This document shows, piece after piece, positions 1 to 6,751 of a stretch of 7,511 nucleotides of DNA (position 1 is the stretch's first letter; every line of letters starts with the position of its first letter). This stretch comes from Blastocatellia bacterium. GTDB lineage: Bacteria; Acidobacteriota; Blastocatellia; Pyrinomonadales; Pyrinomonadaceae. The stretch is from assembly GCA_013695495.1 (NCBI GenBank), contig JACDAK010000283.1, forward strand, positions 1 through 7,511, read 5' to 3'. A model generated the notes under the pieces. The model worked only from the letters and a program-made list of their open reading frames with translations. It searched no databases and was not told the DNA's origin. The position numbers and the translations under genes were made by a program.

Positions 1-40
1 AGTTTACCCAATCTACATCGATTATGAAATTTTGACCCGT

Positions 41-739
41 TTATTTCGAAAGCATCGGCTGGAGTTCGCGATAGATGTTCTCGGTCATGATCCGCGTACC
101 TTCTGCATTGGGGTGAATGCCGTCCGCTTGGTTGAGTTGGCGTTGCATCGCGACATTCTCAAGCAGAAAGGGTAGGTATGCGACTCCGTGCTCCTCGGCG
201 AGATCAGGAAACGCATTCTGATAATCGCGTTGATAGTCTGCGCCCATCGCGGGCGGGGCGAGCATACCGCAGAGAAGTACTTTTACATTCCTCGCCTTAG
301 CCTTTTCGATGATCTTGCCGAGATTCGACTTCATGCGGTCGACGGGCATGCCCCTAAGAAGGTCGTTGGCTCCAAGTTCCAGGATGAGGATCTCAACATT
401 CTCGCTCTCAAGGACCCAGTCGGCTCGCTCAAGGCCGCCGAGGCTGGTATCGCCTGAAACGCCGGCGTTTATTACTTCATAGTTGTAGCCTTCGGACCGA
501 AGGCGTTCCTGCAGCAGATACGGGTACGACTCCGACTCCGCAAGCCCGAAGCCGGCGGTTAAACTGTCGCCAAAAGCAATGATCTTGAGGCTGTTCGCTC
601 GCTGCTCCGGATACACCAAAGGCCGGTTGACGTCATATGTACCAGCCTGCTGCTGCGGAGAGATCGATGTGCATGACGACGACGCCATGATCAAAAAGCT
701 GAAACTTATAAACGCTGTAATTCGAATAATATGACGCAT
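41..739 (-). CDS. tesA: TesA-type SGNH/GDSL esterase (arylesterase / acyl thioesterase I family), predicted lipoprotein
   Basis: A 232-residue serine hydrolase of the SGNH superfamily, expected to hydrolyse acyl thioesters or small esters outside the cytoplasmic membrane. All four blocks are visible: GDSLTAGFG with nucleophile Ser59, SGDTS with Gly96, LGAND with Asn125, and DGIHPN with Asp206/His209. These are the same blocks as in E. coli TesA. The N-terminus has a basic start (MRHIIR), a hydrophobic stretch at about 7-19, and a lipobox-like SSSC ending at Cys23. About 30 linker residues then lead to the catalytic domain, so the enzyme is probably a membrane-tethered lipoprotein. The lipobox has Ser at -3, which is permitted but not typical. 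The frame stays open to a GTG at 835. I chose the ATG at 739 because it puts the signal peptide at the N-terminus and a candidate promoter lies at 766-794, inside the longer version. No clear SD is present. The gene is divergent from the ABC genes, as in E. coli tesA/ybbAP. The family is certain; substrate and lipidation are inferred. Confidence 0.9.
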   Translation of the reverse strand: MRHIIRITAFISFSFLIMASSSCTSISPQQQAGTYDVNRPLVYPEQRANSLKIIAFGDSLTAGFGLAESESYPYLLQERLRSEGYNYEVINAGVSGDTSLGGLERADWVLESENVEILILELGANDLLRGMPVDRMKSNLGKIIEKAKARNVKVLLCGMLAPPAMGADYQRDYQNAFPDLAEEHGVAYLPFLLENVAMQRQLNQADGIHPNAEGTRIMTENIYRELQPMLSK

Positions 740-765
740 ATTTCTGAAAACTGAGATGCAGAACA

Positions 766-794
766 ATTTAAACGTGTTTGATGTTTTTTCGCAA
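766..794 (-). promoter_or_regulatory. Candidate sigma-70 promoter of the TesA-like gene
   Basis: Read leftward, TTGCGA (789-794) is followed after 17 bases by TTAAAT (766-771); each box matches consensus at four of six positions. The predicted start near 759 leaves a leader of about 20 bases before the ATG at 739. This argues against translation from the upstream GTG at 835. It is a pattern match only. Confidence 0.4.
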
Positions 795-830
795 TTACCG
801 ACCGTTACAGACATTATCACCGGGGCGAAT

Positions 831-858
831 CTCACATCTCGCCAGCGGTGAGTATAAT
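831..858 (+). promoter_or_regulatory. Candidate promoter of the ABC operon, with a perfect TATAAT
   Basis: A perfect TATAAT lies at 853-858. A weak -35 (CTCACA, 831-836, four of six) sits 16 bases upstream. The -10 ends only eight bases before the ATG at 867, so transcription would begin at or within a base or two of the start codon, giving a leaderless or nearly leaderless mRNA. A 5-bp dyad, CTCAC (831-835) and GTGAG (848-852), spans the -35/spacer region and abuts the -10. It could be an operator. Confidence 0.4.
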
Positions 859-866
859 CGAGCTAT

Positions 867-1532
867 ATGATCCAACTTTCGAACGTAACTAAGGTCGTTC
901 GTTCAGGCACGGACGACCTTACGATCCTTTCTGACGTCTCGTTGGAGATACCGGATGGACAATTCGTCGCCTTGACCGGAGCTTCCGGCAGCGGGAAATC
1001 GACGCTGCTCGGGTTGCTAGCGGGCCTCGATTCTCCAACCTCCGGGAGCATCAGCGTCGACGGCGACGAGATCACGACGATGAGCGAAGACGGCCTCGCC
1101 GACATACGCAGCGAAAAGATCGGCTTCGTCTTTCAGAGCTTTCATCTGATCCCGAGCCTGACGGCGTTCGAGAATATCTTGATCCCGATGGAGATCCGCG
1201 GGGCGAAAGATGCCAAGGATCGTGCAAGGCAGCTTCTGAGCGACGTCGATCTGACCAACCGCGGCCATCATTATCCCACGGAACTGTCAGGAGGCGAACA
1301 GCAGCGCGTGGCGATCGCCCGTGCTTTCGCCAACAAGCCGAAGATCTTGCTGGCGGATGAGCCCACGGGGAACCTCGATTCGAAGAACGGCGCCCTCATC
1401 TTCAATCTAATGACTAATCTGCATAAGCAGAACAAGGTAACGTTGGTGCTTGTGACCCATGATCAGCAGCTCGCGGCACAGTCGCAACGGCAGGTGGTGT
1501 TAAAGGATGGCCGGATCATAAAGGACGAATAG
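867..1532 (+). CDS. ybbA: ABC transporter ATP-binding protein, YbbA-like (MacB/LolD class)
   Basis: A 221-residue cytoplasmic nucleotide-binding subunit that would power the permease encoded next. Every ABC motif is present and intact: Walker A GASGSGKST (38-46), Q-loop Gln90 in FVFQSF, signature LSGGEQQ (140-146), Walker B ILLADE (160-165) with catalytic Glu165, D-loop NLDS (169-172) and H-loop His198 in VTHD. The short length without extra domains and the FHLIPSLTAFEN segment after the Q-loop are typical of the LolD/MacB/FtsE-like group, whose members do mechanical work across the membrane. The start has no good SD. A TATAAT just upstream suggests a leaderless message. The permease GTG follows one base after the TAG stop, so the two are co-transcribed and probably translationally coupled. 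YbbA rather than LolD is preferred because of the divergent TesA-like gene and the two-domain permease. Confidence 0.93.
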   Translation: MIQLSNVTKVVRSGTDDLTILSDVSLEIPDGQFVALTGASGSGKSTLLGLLAGLDSPTSGSISVDGDEITTMSEDGLADIRSEKIGFVFQSFHLIPSLTAFENILIPMEIRGAKDAKDRARQLLSDVDLTNRGHHYPTELSGGEQQRVAIARAFANKPKILLADEPTGNLDSKNGALIFNLMTNLHKQNKVTLVLVTHDQQLAAQSQRQVVLKDGRIIKDE

Positions 1533-1533
1533 C

Positions 1534-4053
1534 GTGAATTTCATTGTTAACCTCACAATTCGCGAGATACGTTCGTCCTGGCGGCGGCTGCTTTTCTTTT
1601 TTCTGTGCATCGCTCTGGGCGTTGGGTCAGTTGTTGCCCTGCGTTCGCTGATACAGAACCTGATGCAGGCCGTGGGAACCGACGCTCGTGCTCTGATGAC
1701 GGCAGACCTCGAGATAAGTACAACGAACGACTTCTCGCCGGCGGACATTGCTCGTATCGAATCCGTCATAAACCGGTCGAGGATCGTCGAAGCAAGAAAT
1801 GAGGCGATCACAACGTCGTCGATGGCACGGCCCGCCAATCCCGCCAACGAATCACTGCGCATAGTCGAGCTAAAGGGCGTAGAGCCCCCGTTTCCTCTTG
1901 TGGGTGAGTTTCAACTCGACGGAGGGCTCGAGTTCAATCACAAACTCCTGGAGAATGGCGGGGCCTTAGTAGCTCGAATACTACTGGAGGACCTCAATTT
2001 AAACGTCGGCGACCGCATCGTGATGGGTGAAGGCGAGTTCGAGATTCGCGGGAGTTTCGATCAGGAACCCGGCGGTTCGAGCGGTTTCCGCCTTGGCGCG
2101 CGCGTTTTTGTAGAAAAGAGGGCGTTCGACGAAGCGGGTATTACGCGGAACGCGAGCAGGGTCCGGCATCGCATACTGTATAGAACGTCCGACAATCCGA
2201 CCCCGCTTGTTGCCGAACTGCGAGAGGAATTGAAAGGAACTACGGTGACGGTGCAGTCGTACCGCGAGACTCAGGAGCGGATCGGCGAGCAATTCGCACG
2301 AACAGAAAATTACCTTGCACTCACGGGACTTCTTATACTTGTGCTGGGCGGCGTGGGCGTTTGGAACGTTTCGCGAGCGTTTGTTGAGCAGAAGCGTAAG
2401 ACCGTTGCGGTACTGAAATGTCTGGGGGCAAGCGGCAATCGAATCATCGTCGTATATCTGCTGCAGATATTAACGCTCGGGCTGATAGGCAGCGTGTTCG
2501 GGGTGATTCTCGCGCAGGTCGGGCTTTGGCTGATCCGGGCGCAGTTCTACGCGGAGCTACCCGAGAACATGAGCTCCGCGGTAGCTCCCGGCACGGCGCT
2601 GCAGGGAATGCTGCTCGGTGTAATGATCTCTTTACTGTTTTCGGCTCTGCCGCTGCTTCAGGTGCGGAACATCAAGCCGCGGCTGCTGCTTCGCGATGAA
2701 AGCAACGCAACATTTCGCAAGCTCGACGTAACGCGTTGGCTCATAGGAGCAATCAGCATCGCGGGCCTTCTCGGTTTGGCCGTGTGGCAGGCGGGCTCGT
2801 TCAGGGTCGGCGTCTTCTTTTTGACCGGGCTCGCATTGACCGCAGCCTGCCTTTATCTCGCTGCTGTGATCCTGATGTGGTTCCTTCGTCGTTTTCGGCC
2901 GAGCGGATCTTTTGCTATTCGCCAAGCTATAAACTCGCTGTACCGGCCGGGAAATCAGACGCGGATCATCTTGCTGGCAGTTGGGCTGGGAGCGTTCGTG
3001 GTGCTTGCAGTGCAGTCGCTGCAGACGAATTTGGTCAGGGAATTCGATTTCTCGCGGAATCAGCGTCTGCCGACGCTGTTCTTCATTGATGTTCAGAAGA
3101 GTCAGATCGGCGAGCTTGCTGCGATGATCGAATCTCGCGTCGGCGAGCAGCCTGAAACGACTCCCACGGTTCGCGCGCGTATTGCGTTTTTGAATGGCAA
3201 GCCGCTCGACTTTCAGCAAGCAGAAGTACGGCAGCAGCAGGGACAGATCGGACGCGAGTTTGCTGTCACCTATCGGCCTAATTTGGACGTTAATGAGACA
3301 GTGACTGCGGGCCGATGGTGGCAAGACGATGACGTGCCGGAAGTTTCGGTTGAAGAAACGATGGCCGTGAGGTTGAGTATTCAGCCGGGCGATTCAATGA
3401 CTTTCGACATCTCAGGCCGGCCGGTAACGGCCCGCGTTGCTAATATCCGCAAGCTCGATCTACGCAATACACGCACGGCGTTCGTTTTTGTGTTCAAACC
3501 GGGTGTATTGGAAAGTGCACCGCAAAGCTTTGCCGCAACAGTGCTGAAACGTATCGGGCCGACGGAACGCCAGCGGCTGCAGCGCGAGGCAATAGGCCAG
3601 TTCCCCAACATTCAGATATTCGATGTTGCCGACATCGTCGCGACCGTGCAAAAGCTGGTTAACAACTTTGTACTCGCCATTTCTTTCGTCGGCACTTTTG
3701 TTATCTTGAGCGGGATCCTGATACTTATCGGTTCGATCGCGCTCACCAAATCTCAGCGGATCTACGAGAACGCGATACTAAAAACTTTAGGGACGCGCCG
3801 TTTATCGCTTGCGTCCATCCTGGTGGCCGAGTACGGGCTGCTTGGGTTGATAGCCGGACTCATCGGTGCGGTATTTTCGGGCGCACTCTCTTATGCCGTG
3901 AGCCGATTCATCCTCAATATCTCATGGGAATTTGAGCCGCTGCTCTACCTAGCCGGGATCGGTGCAACTGCGTTGCTTGTTATGGTGGTCGGGGCGGCGG
4001 CAAGCTTTGACGTGCTATTTAGAAAACCACTCGCAACGCTGCGGTCGCAGTGA
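1534..4053 (+). CDS. ybbP: FtsX-type ABC permease, YbbP-like, ten predicted membrane helices
   Basis: An 839-residue inner-membrane permease (E. coli YbbP is about 800). Hydrophobic segments lie near residues 19-36, 260-280, 307-334, 355-375, 402-421, 426-452, 478-496, 712-737, 760-791 and 803-826. There are two FtsX cores (helices 2-4 and 8-10), each preceded by a large extracytoplasmic domain (about 38-258 and 497-711), with two extra helices in the middle. This duplicated layout is that of YbbP and LolC/E-like relatives rather than four-helix MacB. Paired with the ATPase, it probably extracts or moves hydrophobic molecules at the membrane and may present them to the TesA-like esterase. That role is inferred from family and synteny. 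The GTG start is supported by AAGGA at 1521-1525, eight bases upstream and inside the ATPase gene. The TGA stop directly abuts the stop of the opposing gene. No truncation is seen. Confidence 0.92.
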   Translation: MNFIVNLTIREIRSSWRRLLFFFLCIALGVGSVVALRSLIQNLMQAVGTDARALMTADLEISTTNDFSPADIARIESVINRSRIVEARNEAITTSSMARPANPANESLRIVELKGVEPPFPLVGEFQLDGGLEFNHKLLENGGALVARILLEDLNLNVGDRIVMGEGEFEIRGSFDQEPGGSSGFRLGARVFVEKRAFDEAGITRNASRVRHRILYRTSDNPTPLVAELREELKGTTVTVQSYRETQERIGEQFARTENYLALTGLLILVLGGVGVWNVSRAFVEQKRKTVAVLKCLGASGNRIIVVYLLQILTLGLIGSVFGVILAQVGLWLIRAQFYAELPENMSSAVAPGTALQGMLLGVMISLLFSALPLLQVRNIKPRLLLRDESNATFRKLDVTRWLIGAISIAGLLGLAVWQAGSFRVGVFFLTGLALTAACLYLAAVILMWFLRRFRPSGSFAIRQAINSLYRPGNQTRIILLAVGLGAFVVLAVQSLQTNLVREFDFSRNQRLPTLFFIDVQKSQIGELAAMIESRVGEQPETTPTVRARIAFLNGKPLDFQQAEVRQQQGQIGREFAVTYRPNLDVNETVTAGRWWQDDDVPEVSVEETMAVRLSIQPGDSMTFDISGRPVTARVANIRKLDLRNTRTAFVFVFKPGVLESAPQSFAATVLKRIGPTERQRLQREAIGQFPNIQIFDVADIVATVQKLVNNFVLAISFVGTFVILSGILILIGSIALTKSQRIYENAILKTLGTRRLSLASILVAEYGLLGLIAGLIGAVFSGALSYAVSRFILNISWEFEPLLYLAGIGATALLVMVVGAAASFDVLFRKPLATLRSQ

Positions 4054-5346
4054 TCATGAATCAGGCTGGAATGTGTGGGCGGCGAGCACAGCTCGCATAT
4101 TGACCTGCCCAAGCAGTGTTTCAAGATAGGCTGCGAAGCGATGCAGGACGGGTACCAGGTCCTTTTTTTCATTCGTCGAAAGGACCTCTTCGCAAAACCG
4201 TTCTACCGTTTCCTGATCTTTGAAAAACAGGAAGCTGACCGGTTCCGCGAGAAATACTTCCAGCGAACCGCGCAGATCCTTAAGGATCGTCTCAGACGGG
4301 TCTTGCTCGGCGGCCTTAACGAGCCGCAGTGAATTCCAAAGCGCCTCACGCAAGGTCAGCGATCGTTGAAGCTTCGTCTTAAACTCCGGAAACAGGTCGG
4401 CGATGTCGATTCCGGGTTCGCCCATCCGTGCAAAACCGGCGAGAATGTGGCGAAAGCTGTCGTTGAGCAGCTCGTATGAGGTTTCGAATTTCGCATAGAC
4501 CGCCGGGGTTGGTCGAATATCGATGACGCCGGCGAGTTCCTGCTCGAATGCTTTCTTGAGCTCAAGAGACATCGTGTAAGACGTGCCGTCTAGAAGACCG
4601 TAAAGTTCTGTCTGTTCATCGGGATGCCGCGCGAGACGGTTGTTGATGAAGCGAATAAGATCTCTTGCCTGCGAATTGACGCTGTAAAAGACAGGAAGCA
4701 TCGGTTTGAGCGGAACGTCGTCTTTCAAGGCTCTGCCGATCAGCCGCAGCGAGCGAAGCAGACGAACGAACCGCGGGACGATTTCGCCAAGATCGGCGCG
4801 ATCGTCATCGGATACCGCCCGGTCTTTTAAAACCCGGCTAAGAGCGTCGGGAACCGTGTCGAGATCGTCAGAATATTTAACACGAAGAGGTGTGAGGTCC
4901 ACCTGTGTAAGCCGCTCGAGCAGCCCGTGGCGGAAGGCGTTCCATTCATCGAATCTGAGCGGAGCCGAGCGCATCAACCCATTACTCAACACGATTCCGT
5001 TTTTGAGCTCGGACGACAGCTCGATCAGTCCCTTGCGGAATAGCTCATCAGCGAGATCAAGATCGTCACCGGCGGCAATGCTAAGTGCAAAGGCGGTTTC
5101 GGAACTATTGAGAAGGCTGGAATATACGATGCGGAGCTCTCGCGACCAGTCCTTTGAGGGCGTGACGCGAGCGAGTTCGCTTCCGGCTGCCGGGCTTAAA
5201 AACCTGATCAGCCCATCGATCTGAACCGAGAGTTCGAAGCTAAGTTCGGGGGCGCTGCTGCGGTCAGGTGCAGCGGCAAGGTCGCGTTCGAATTCCTGCG
5301 CATCGAATACGCTGACCGGCGCTGTGACAGGTGGTTTATCAGACAT
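4054..5346 (-). CDS. Uncharacterised soluble helical protein, 430 residues
   Basis: I do not recognise this family. The protein has no signal peptide and no membrane segment. It appears mainly alpha-helical, rich in Leu, Asp, Glu and Arg, with a single cysteine (Cys385). A proline/alanine-rich, probably disordered N-terminus (about 1-35) precedes a long series of amphipathic helices. There is no nucleotide-binding motif, metal-binding cluster or catalytic signature that I can name. The reading frame is long, ATG-initiated and overlaps no better candidate; the rightward frames inside it give compositionally biased proteins. Upstream of the ATG the message has no SD. A good promoter match lies at 5418-5445, implying a leader of about 65 bases. 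The gene is divergent from rdgB and ends stop-to-stop against the permease gene without a terminator. It may be a scaffold or binding protein restricted to this lineage, but no function is assigned. Confidence 0.85.
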   Translation of the reverse strand: MSDKPPVTAPVSVFDAQEFERDLAAAPDRSSAPELSFELSVQIDGLIRFLSPAAGSELARVTPSKDWSRELRIVYSSLLNSSETAFALSIAAGDDLDLADELFRKGLIELSSELKNGIVLSNGLMRSAPLRFDEWNAFRHGLLERLTQVDLTPLRVKYSDDLDTVPDALSRVLKDRAVSDDDRADLGEIVPRFVRLLRSLRLIGRALKDDVPLKPMLPVFYSVNSQARDLIRFINNRLARHPDEQTELYGLLDGTSYTMSLELKKAFEQELAGVIDIRPTPAVYAKFETSYELLNDSFRHILAGFARMGEPGIDIADLFPEFKTKLQRSLTLREALWNSLRLVKAAEQDPSETILKDLRGSLEVFLAEPVSFLFFKDQETVERFCEEVLSTNEKKDLVPVLHRFAAYLETLLGQVNMRAVLAAHTFQPDS

Positions 5347-5401
5347 TAGAAGGAATCGTTTTTCGGATCAACCGACAGACAAGAACAGACTGCCGTGCAC
5401 C

Positions 5402-5430
5402 TTGCACCGCGAAATTCATTGTACTATATC
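5402..5430 (+). promoter_or_regulatory. Weak candidate promoter for rdgB
   Basis: TTGCAC (5402-5407) is followed after 17 bases by TATATC (5425-5430). The boxes are only modest matches (three and four of six). Other pairings are possible, for example TTGTAC (5419-5424) with TGCAAT (5441-5446). Any of them would overlap the leftward promoter in the same gap. Confidence 0.25.
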
Positions 5431-5445
5431 CTAACGCGTATGCAA
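5418..5445 (-). promoter_or_regulatory. Candidate promoter of the 430-residue protein gene
   Basis: Read leftward, TTGCAT (5440-5445) is followed after 16 bases by TACAAT (5418-5423), which matches the -10 consensus at five of six positions. The predicted start is near 5411. The boxes interleave with those proposed for rdgB, so RNA polymerase may compete for the two directions. Confidence 0.45.
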
Positions 5446-5452
5446 TCGCGTT
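5433..5452. repeat. Perfect 6-bp inverted repeat, operator-like, in the rdgB upstream gap
   Basis: AACGCG (5433-5438) and CGCGTT (5447-5452) are exact reverse complements separated by eight bases. The dyad is centred on the -35 box of the leftward promoter and ends five bases before the rdgB SD. It could bind a dimeric repressor as DNA, or form a hairpin next to the ribosome site if transcribed with rdgB. Confidence 0.45.
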
Positions 5453-5456
5453 CGAC

Positions 5457-5462
5457 AGGAGG
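5457..5462 (+). promoter_or_regulatory. Strong SD fixing the rdgB GTG start
   Basis: AGGAGG lies eight bases before the GTG at 5471. It is the best ribosome binding site in the window and places the start exactly at the conserved N-terminus (MKLLIATTNQGK) of the family. Confidence 0.85.
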
Positions 5463-5470
5463 GTGACCGG

Positions 5471-6070
5471 GTGAAGTTACTGATAGCCACAACCAATCAA
5501 GGCAAATTACGAGAGATCGAATCTCTGATCTACCGGCCTGATGTGCAGCTCTTGAGCCTTTCAGACTTTTCGGCCGCGAGCGAGGTTGCCGAAACAGGCG
5601 AGACATTTCTGGCAAACGCGACGATCAAGGCGGCTGGCTACGCCCGACAATTTGGCGTGATGACCGTCGCGGACGATTCGGGGCTCGAGGTAGCGTCTCT
5701 CGGAGGGCGGCCGGGGGTCCACTCGGCAAGATTCGGCGGCGAGCAAACGCCTTATGCGGAAAAGATGCGCATGCTGTTGGATGAGATCGCCGGACTGGAG
5801 ACGGACGATCGCACCGCGCGCTTTGTGTGTGCGATCGCTGCCGCCGACGTCAGCGGGCAGATCGTCTTTGCGGAGGAGGCGGACTGCAGCGGGGTGCTCG
5901 CCAACAAACCGACGGGCACGGGCGGGTTCGGCTTCGACCCGATATTCATACCTGACGGGTACGGACTAACTTTCGCGGAGCTGGCTGACGGTGTGAAACA
6001 GAAAATCAGCCATCGAGCCAAGGCGGTCCGCTTATTTATTCGATTTCTTGGGCATTACAAGCCGATTTGA
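5471..6070 (+). CDS. rdgB: XTP/dITP diphosphatase (RdgB/HAM1 family)
   Basis: A 199-residue cytoplasmic house-cleaning enzyme that hydrolyses dITP, ITP and XTP to monophosphates and pyrophosphate, keeping deaminated purines out of DNA and RNA. The length matches E. coli RdgB (197). Family landmarks are intact: the N-terminal substrate-binding segment ATTNQGK (6-12), GETFLANA (43-50), the catalytic/metal-binding VADDSGL (66-72, with Asp69 aligned to the E. coli proton acceptor), the GRPGVHSARFGG stretch (79-90), GTGGFGFDPIF (149-159) and the base-recognising SHR (180-182). The GTG start is set by a strong SD. The gene is read toward the tRNA-Pro gene and has no clear terminator of its own before it, so read-through into the tRNA is possible. 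Confidence 0.97.
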   Translation: MKLLIATTNQGKLREIESLIYRPDVQLLSLSDFSAASEVAETGETFLANATIKAAGYARQFGVMTVADDSGLEVASLGGRPGVHSARFGGEQTPYAEKMRMLLDEIAGLETDDRTARFVCAIAAADVSGQIVFAEEADCSGVLANKPTGTGGFGFDPIFIPDGYGLTFAELADGVKQKISHRAKAVRLFIRFLGHYKPI

Positions 6071-6071
6071 C

Positions 6072-6100
6072 TTGACCAACGTAGACTTCACTTGTAAACT
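6072..6100 (+). promoter_or_regulatory. Candidate promoter of tRNA-Pro
   Basis: TTGACC (6072-6077, five of six) is followed after 17 bases by TAAACT (6095-6100, four of six). The predicted start near 6107 gives a 5' leader of about 28 bases for RNase P to remove. The -35 begins two bases after the rdgB stop codon. Confidence 0.45.
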
Positions 6101-6134
6101 TCGACACTTGAGATCGGTTCTCATGCTTATATCA

Positions 6135-6211
6135 CGGGGCGTAGCACAGCTTGGTAGTGCGCACGGTTTGGGACCGTGAGGCCGCAAGTTCGAATCTTGC
6201 CGCCCCGACCA
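6135..6211 (+). tRNA. tRNA-Pro, anticodon UGG, CCA encoded
   Basis: A complete 77-base cloverleaf can be drawn by hand. The acceptor stem is CGGGGCG (6135-6141) with CGCCCCG (6201-6207). The D stem is GCAC/GTGC (6144-6147, 6157-6160) around a loop containing GG. The anticodon stem is CACGG/CCGTG (6162-6166, 6174-6178), the variable loop is five bases (6179-6183), and the T stem is GCAAG/CTTGC (6184-6188, 6196-6200) with loop TTCGAAT. The anticodon loop TTTGGGA puts TGG at 6169-6171, followed by G37. The C1:G72 end pair is characteristic of bacterial tRNA-Pro. Discriminator A (6208) and CCA (6209-6211) are encoded. The wobble-U anticodon can read most or all proline codons. Confidence 0.97.
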
Positions 6212-6249
6212 TCAGGCTTGCTAGGAAAATCAGGACCTTTGCCCGCACG

Positions 6250-6277
6250 TTGCTTTCTGACCGCCGGCAAATCTAAT
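6250..6277 (+). promoter_or_regulatory. Weak candidate promoter for the HU gene
   Basis: TTGCTT (6250-6255) and TCTAAT (6272-6277, five of six but lacking the important second A) are 16 bases apart. HU could equally be transcribed from the tRNA promoter, because no terminator is evident between the two genes. Confidence 0.22.
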
Positions 6278-6324
6278 TCAGAAAATTCAGTATTCACAAC
6301 ACACCTTGGAGGTTAACTAAAATT

Positions 6325-6606
6325 ATGGCTCGTATGACACAGACGGAGATCGTAAATACTCTGGCAGATTCGACAGGACTGAAGAAGACAGACGTTAAGG
6401 GACTTTTTGAAACCCTTGCAGAACTCGCAACGTCCGAAGTGAAAACGAACGGCGAATTTACCATTCCCGGATTCGGAAAACTCAAGAAGTCGCACCGGAA
6501 GGCGCGTGACGGACGCAACCCCGCCACGGGCGATGTGATCAAGATCCCGGCGAAAACAACTGTTAAATTCACGGTTGGTAAAGCAATGAAAGATGCTGTC
6601 GCCTAA
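6325..6606 (+). CDS. hup: HU/IHF-family nucleoid DNA-binding protein
   Basis: A 93-residue histone-like protein that would bind and bend DNA as a dimer in the nucleoid. The helical N-terminal half (about 4-40) is followed by the family signature region GEFTIPGFGKLKK (43-55). Next comes the DNA-binding beta-arm, rich in Lys and Arg, with RNPATG (64-69) at its tip, including the Pro66 that intercalates between bases in HU/IHF structures. The C-terminal strand and helix (71-93) are complete. Length is usual for HU. IHF subunits or a lineage-specific HU paralogue cannot be excluded, but the arm is closer to HU. The ATG is preceded by GGAGG (6308-6312) at 12 bases, a longer spacing than normal. 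The gene sits alone between tRNA-Pro and a strong terminator. Confidence 0.95.
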   Translation: MARMTQTEIVNTLADSTGLKKTDVKGLFETLAELATSEVKTNGEFTIPGFGKLKKSHRKARDGRNPATGDVIKIPAKTTVKFTVGKAMKDAVA

Positions 6607-6637
6607 CTTTTCTTTAAGGATCTCTAGGTCAATATTC

Positions 6638-6672
6638 GAACCGGCGGAACCTCAAAGTCCGCCGGTTCTTTT
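6638..6672 (+). terminator. Intrinsic terminator after the HU gene
   Basis: GAACCGGCGGA (6638-6648) pairs perfectly over 11 bp with TCCGCCGGTTC (6658-6668) around a nine-base loop and is followed by TTTTC. It lies 31 bases after the HU stop and isolates HU from the downstream gene. Confidence 0.92.
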
Positions 6673-6718
6673 CTATCAGCAACTTTTGAGAAAATTGTCA
6701 CAAACGCTAAAAAAAGTG

Positions 6719-6747
6719 ATGACAAATGCGTAATAGTTTGTTAATAT
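6719..6747 (+). promoter_or_regulatory. Candidate extended -10 promoter of the small downstream gene
   Basis: ATGACA (6719-6724, five of six) is followed after 17 bases by TAATAT (6742-6747, four of six). TG lies at 6739-6740, correctly placed for an extended -10. The predicted start is near 6752-6755, leaving a leader of about 165 bases before the GTG at 6918. TGACAA (6720-6725) also forms an inverted repeat with TTGTCA (6695-6700), which could be an operator. Confidence 0.5.
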
Positions 6748-6751
6748 CACA

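Noticed and set aside
740..835. N-terminal extension of the TesA-like protein from a GTG at 835 (or ATG at 814)
   Set aside because: It would bury the signal peptide 32 residues inside the protein and would need transcription from upstream of the best promoter match (766-794).
2632..3324. Leftward 230-residue open frame inside the permease gene
   Set aside because: It is antisense to a well-supported membrane protein, its composition is rich in Arg, Gln and Ser, and it has no domain.
4706..5224. Rightward 172-residue open frame opposite the 430-residue gene
   Set aside because: The protein is very rich in Ser and Arg, typical of an antisense shadow; the leftward frame covers the whole region.
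6127..6132. TTATAT as the -10 of the tRNA gene
   Set aside because: It lies only two bases before the mature tRNA 5' end, so transcription would begin inside the tRNA.
6135..6211. tRNA-Pro as an integration (attachment) site for a mobile element
   Set aside because: No integrase gene and no repeated tRNA 3' end were found in the window.
6238..6271. TTTGCC/GGCAAA inverted repeat as a terminator between tRNA-Pro and HU
   Set aside because: The stem is only 6 bp with a 22-base loop and no following T-tract.
6275..6290. Direct repeat of AATTCAG at 6275-6281 and 6284-6290
   Set aside because: Two short AT-rich copies are easily due to chance, with no other supporting feature.
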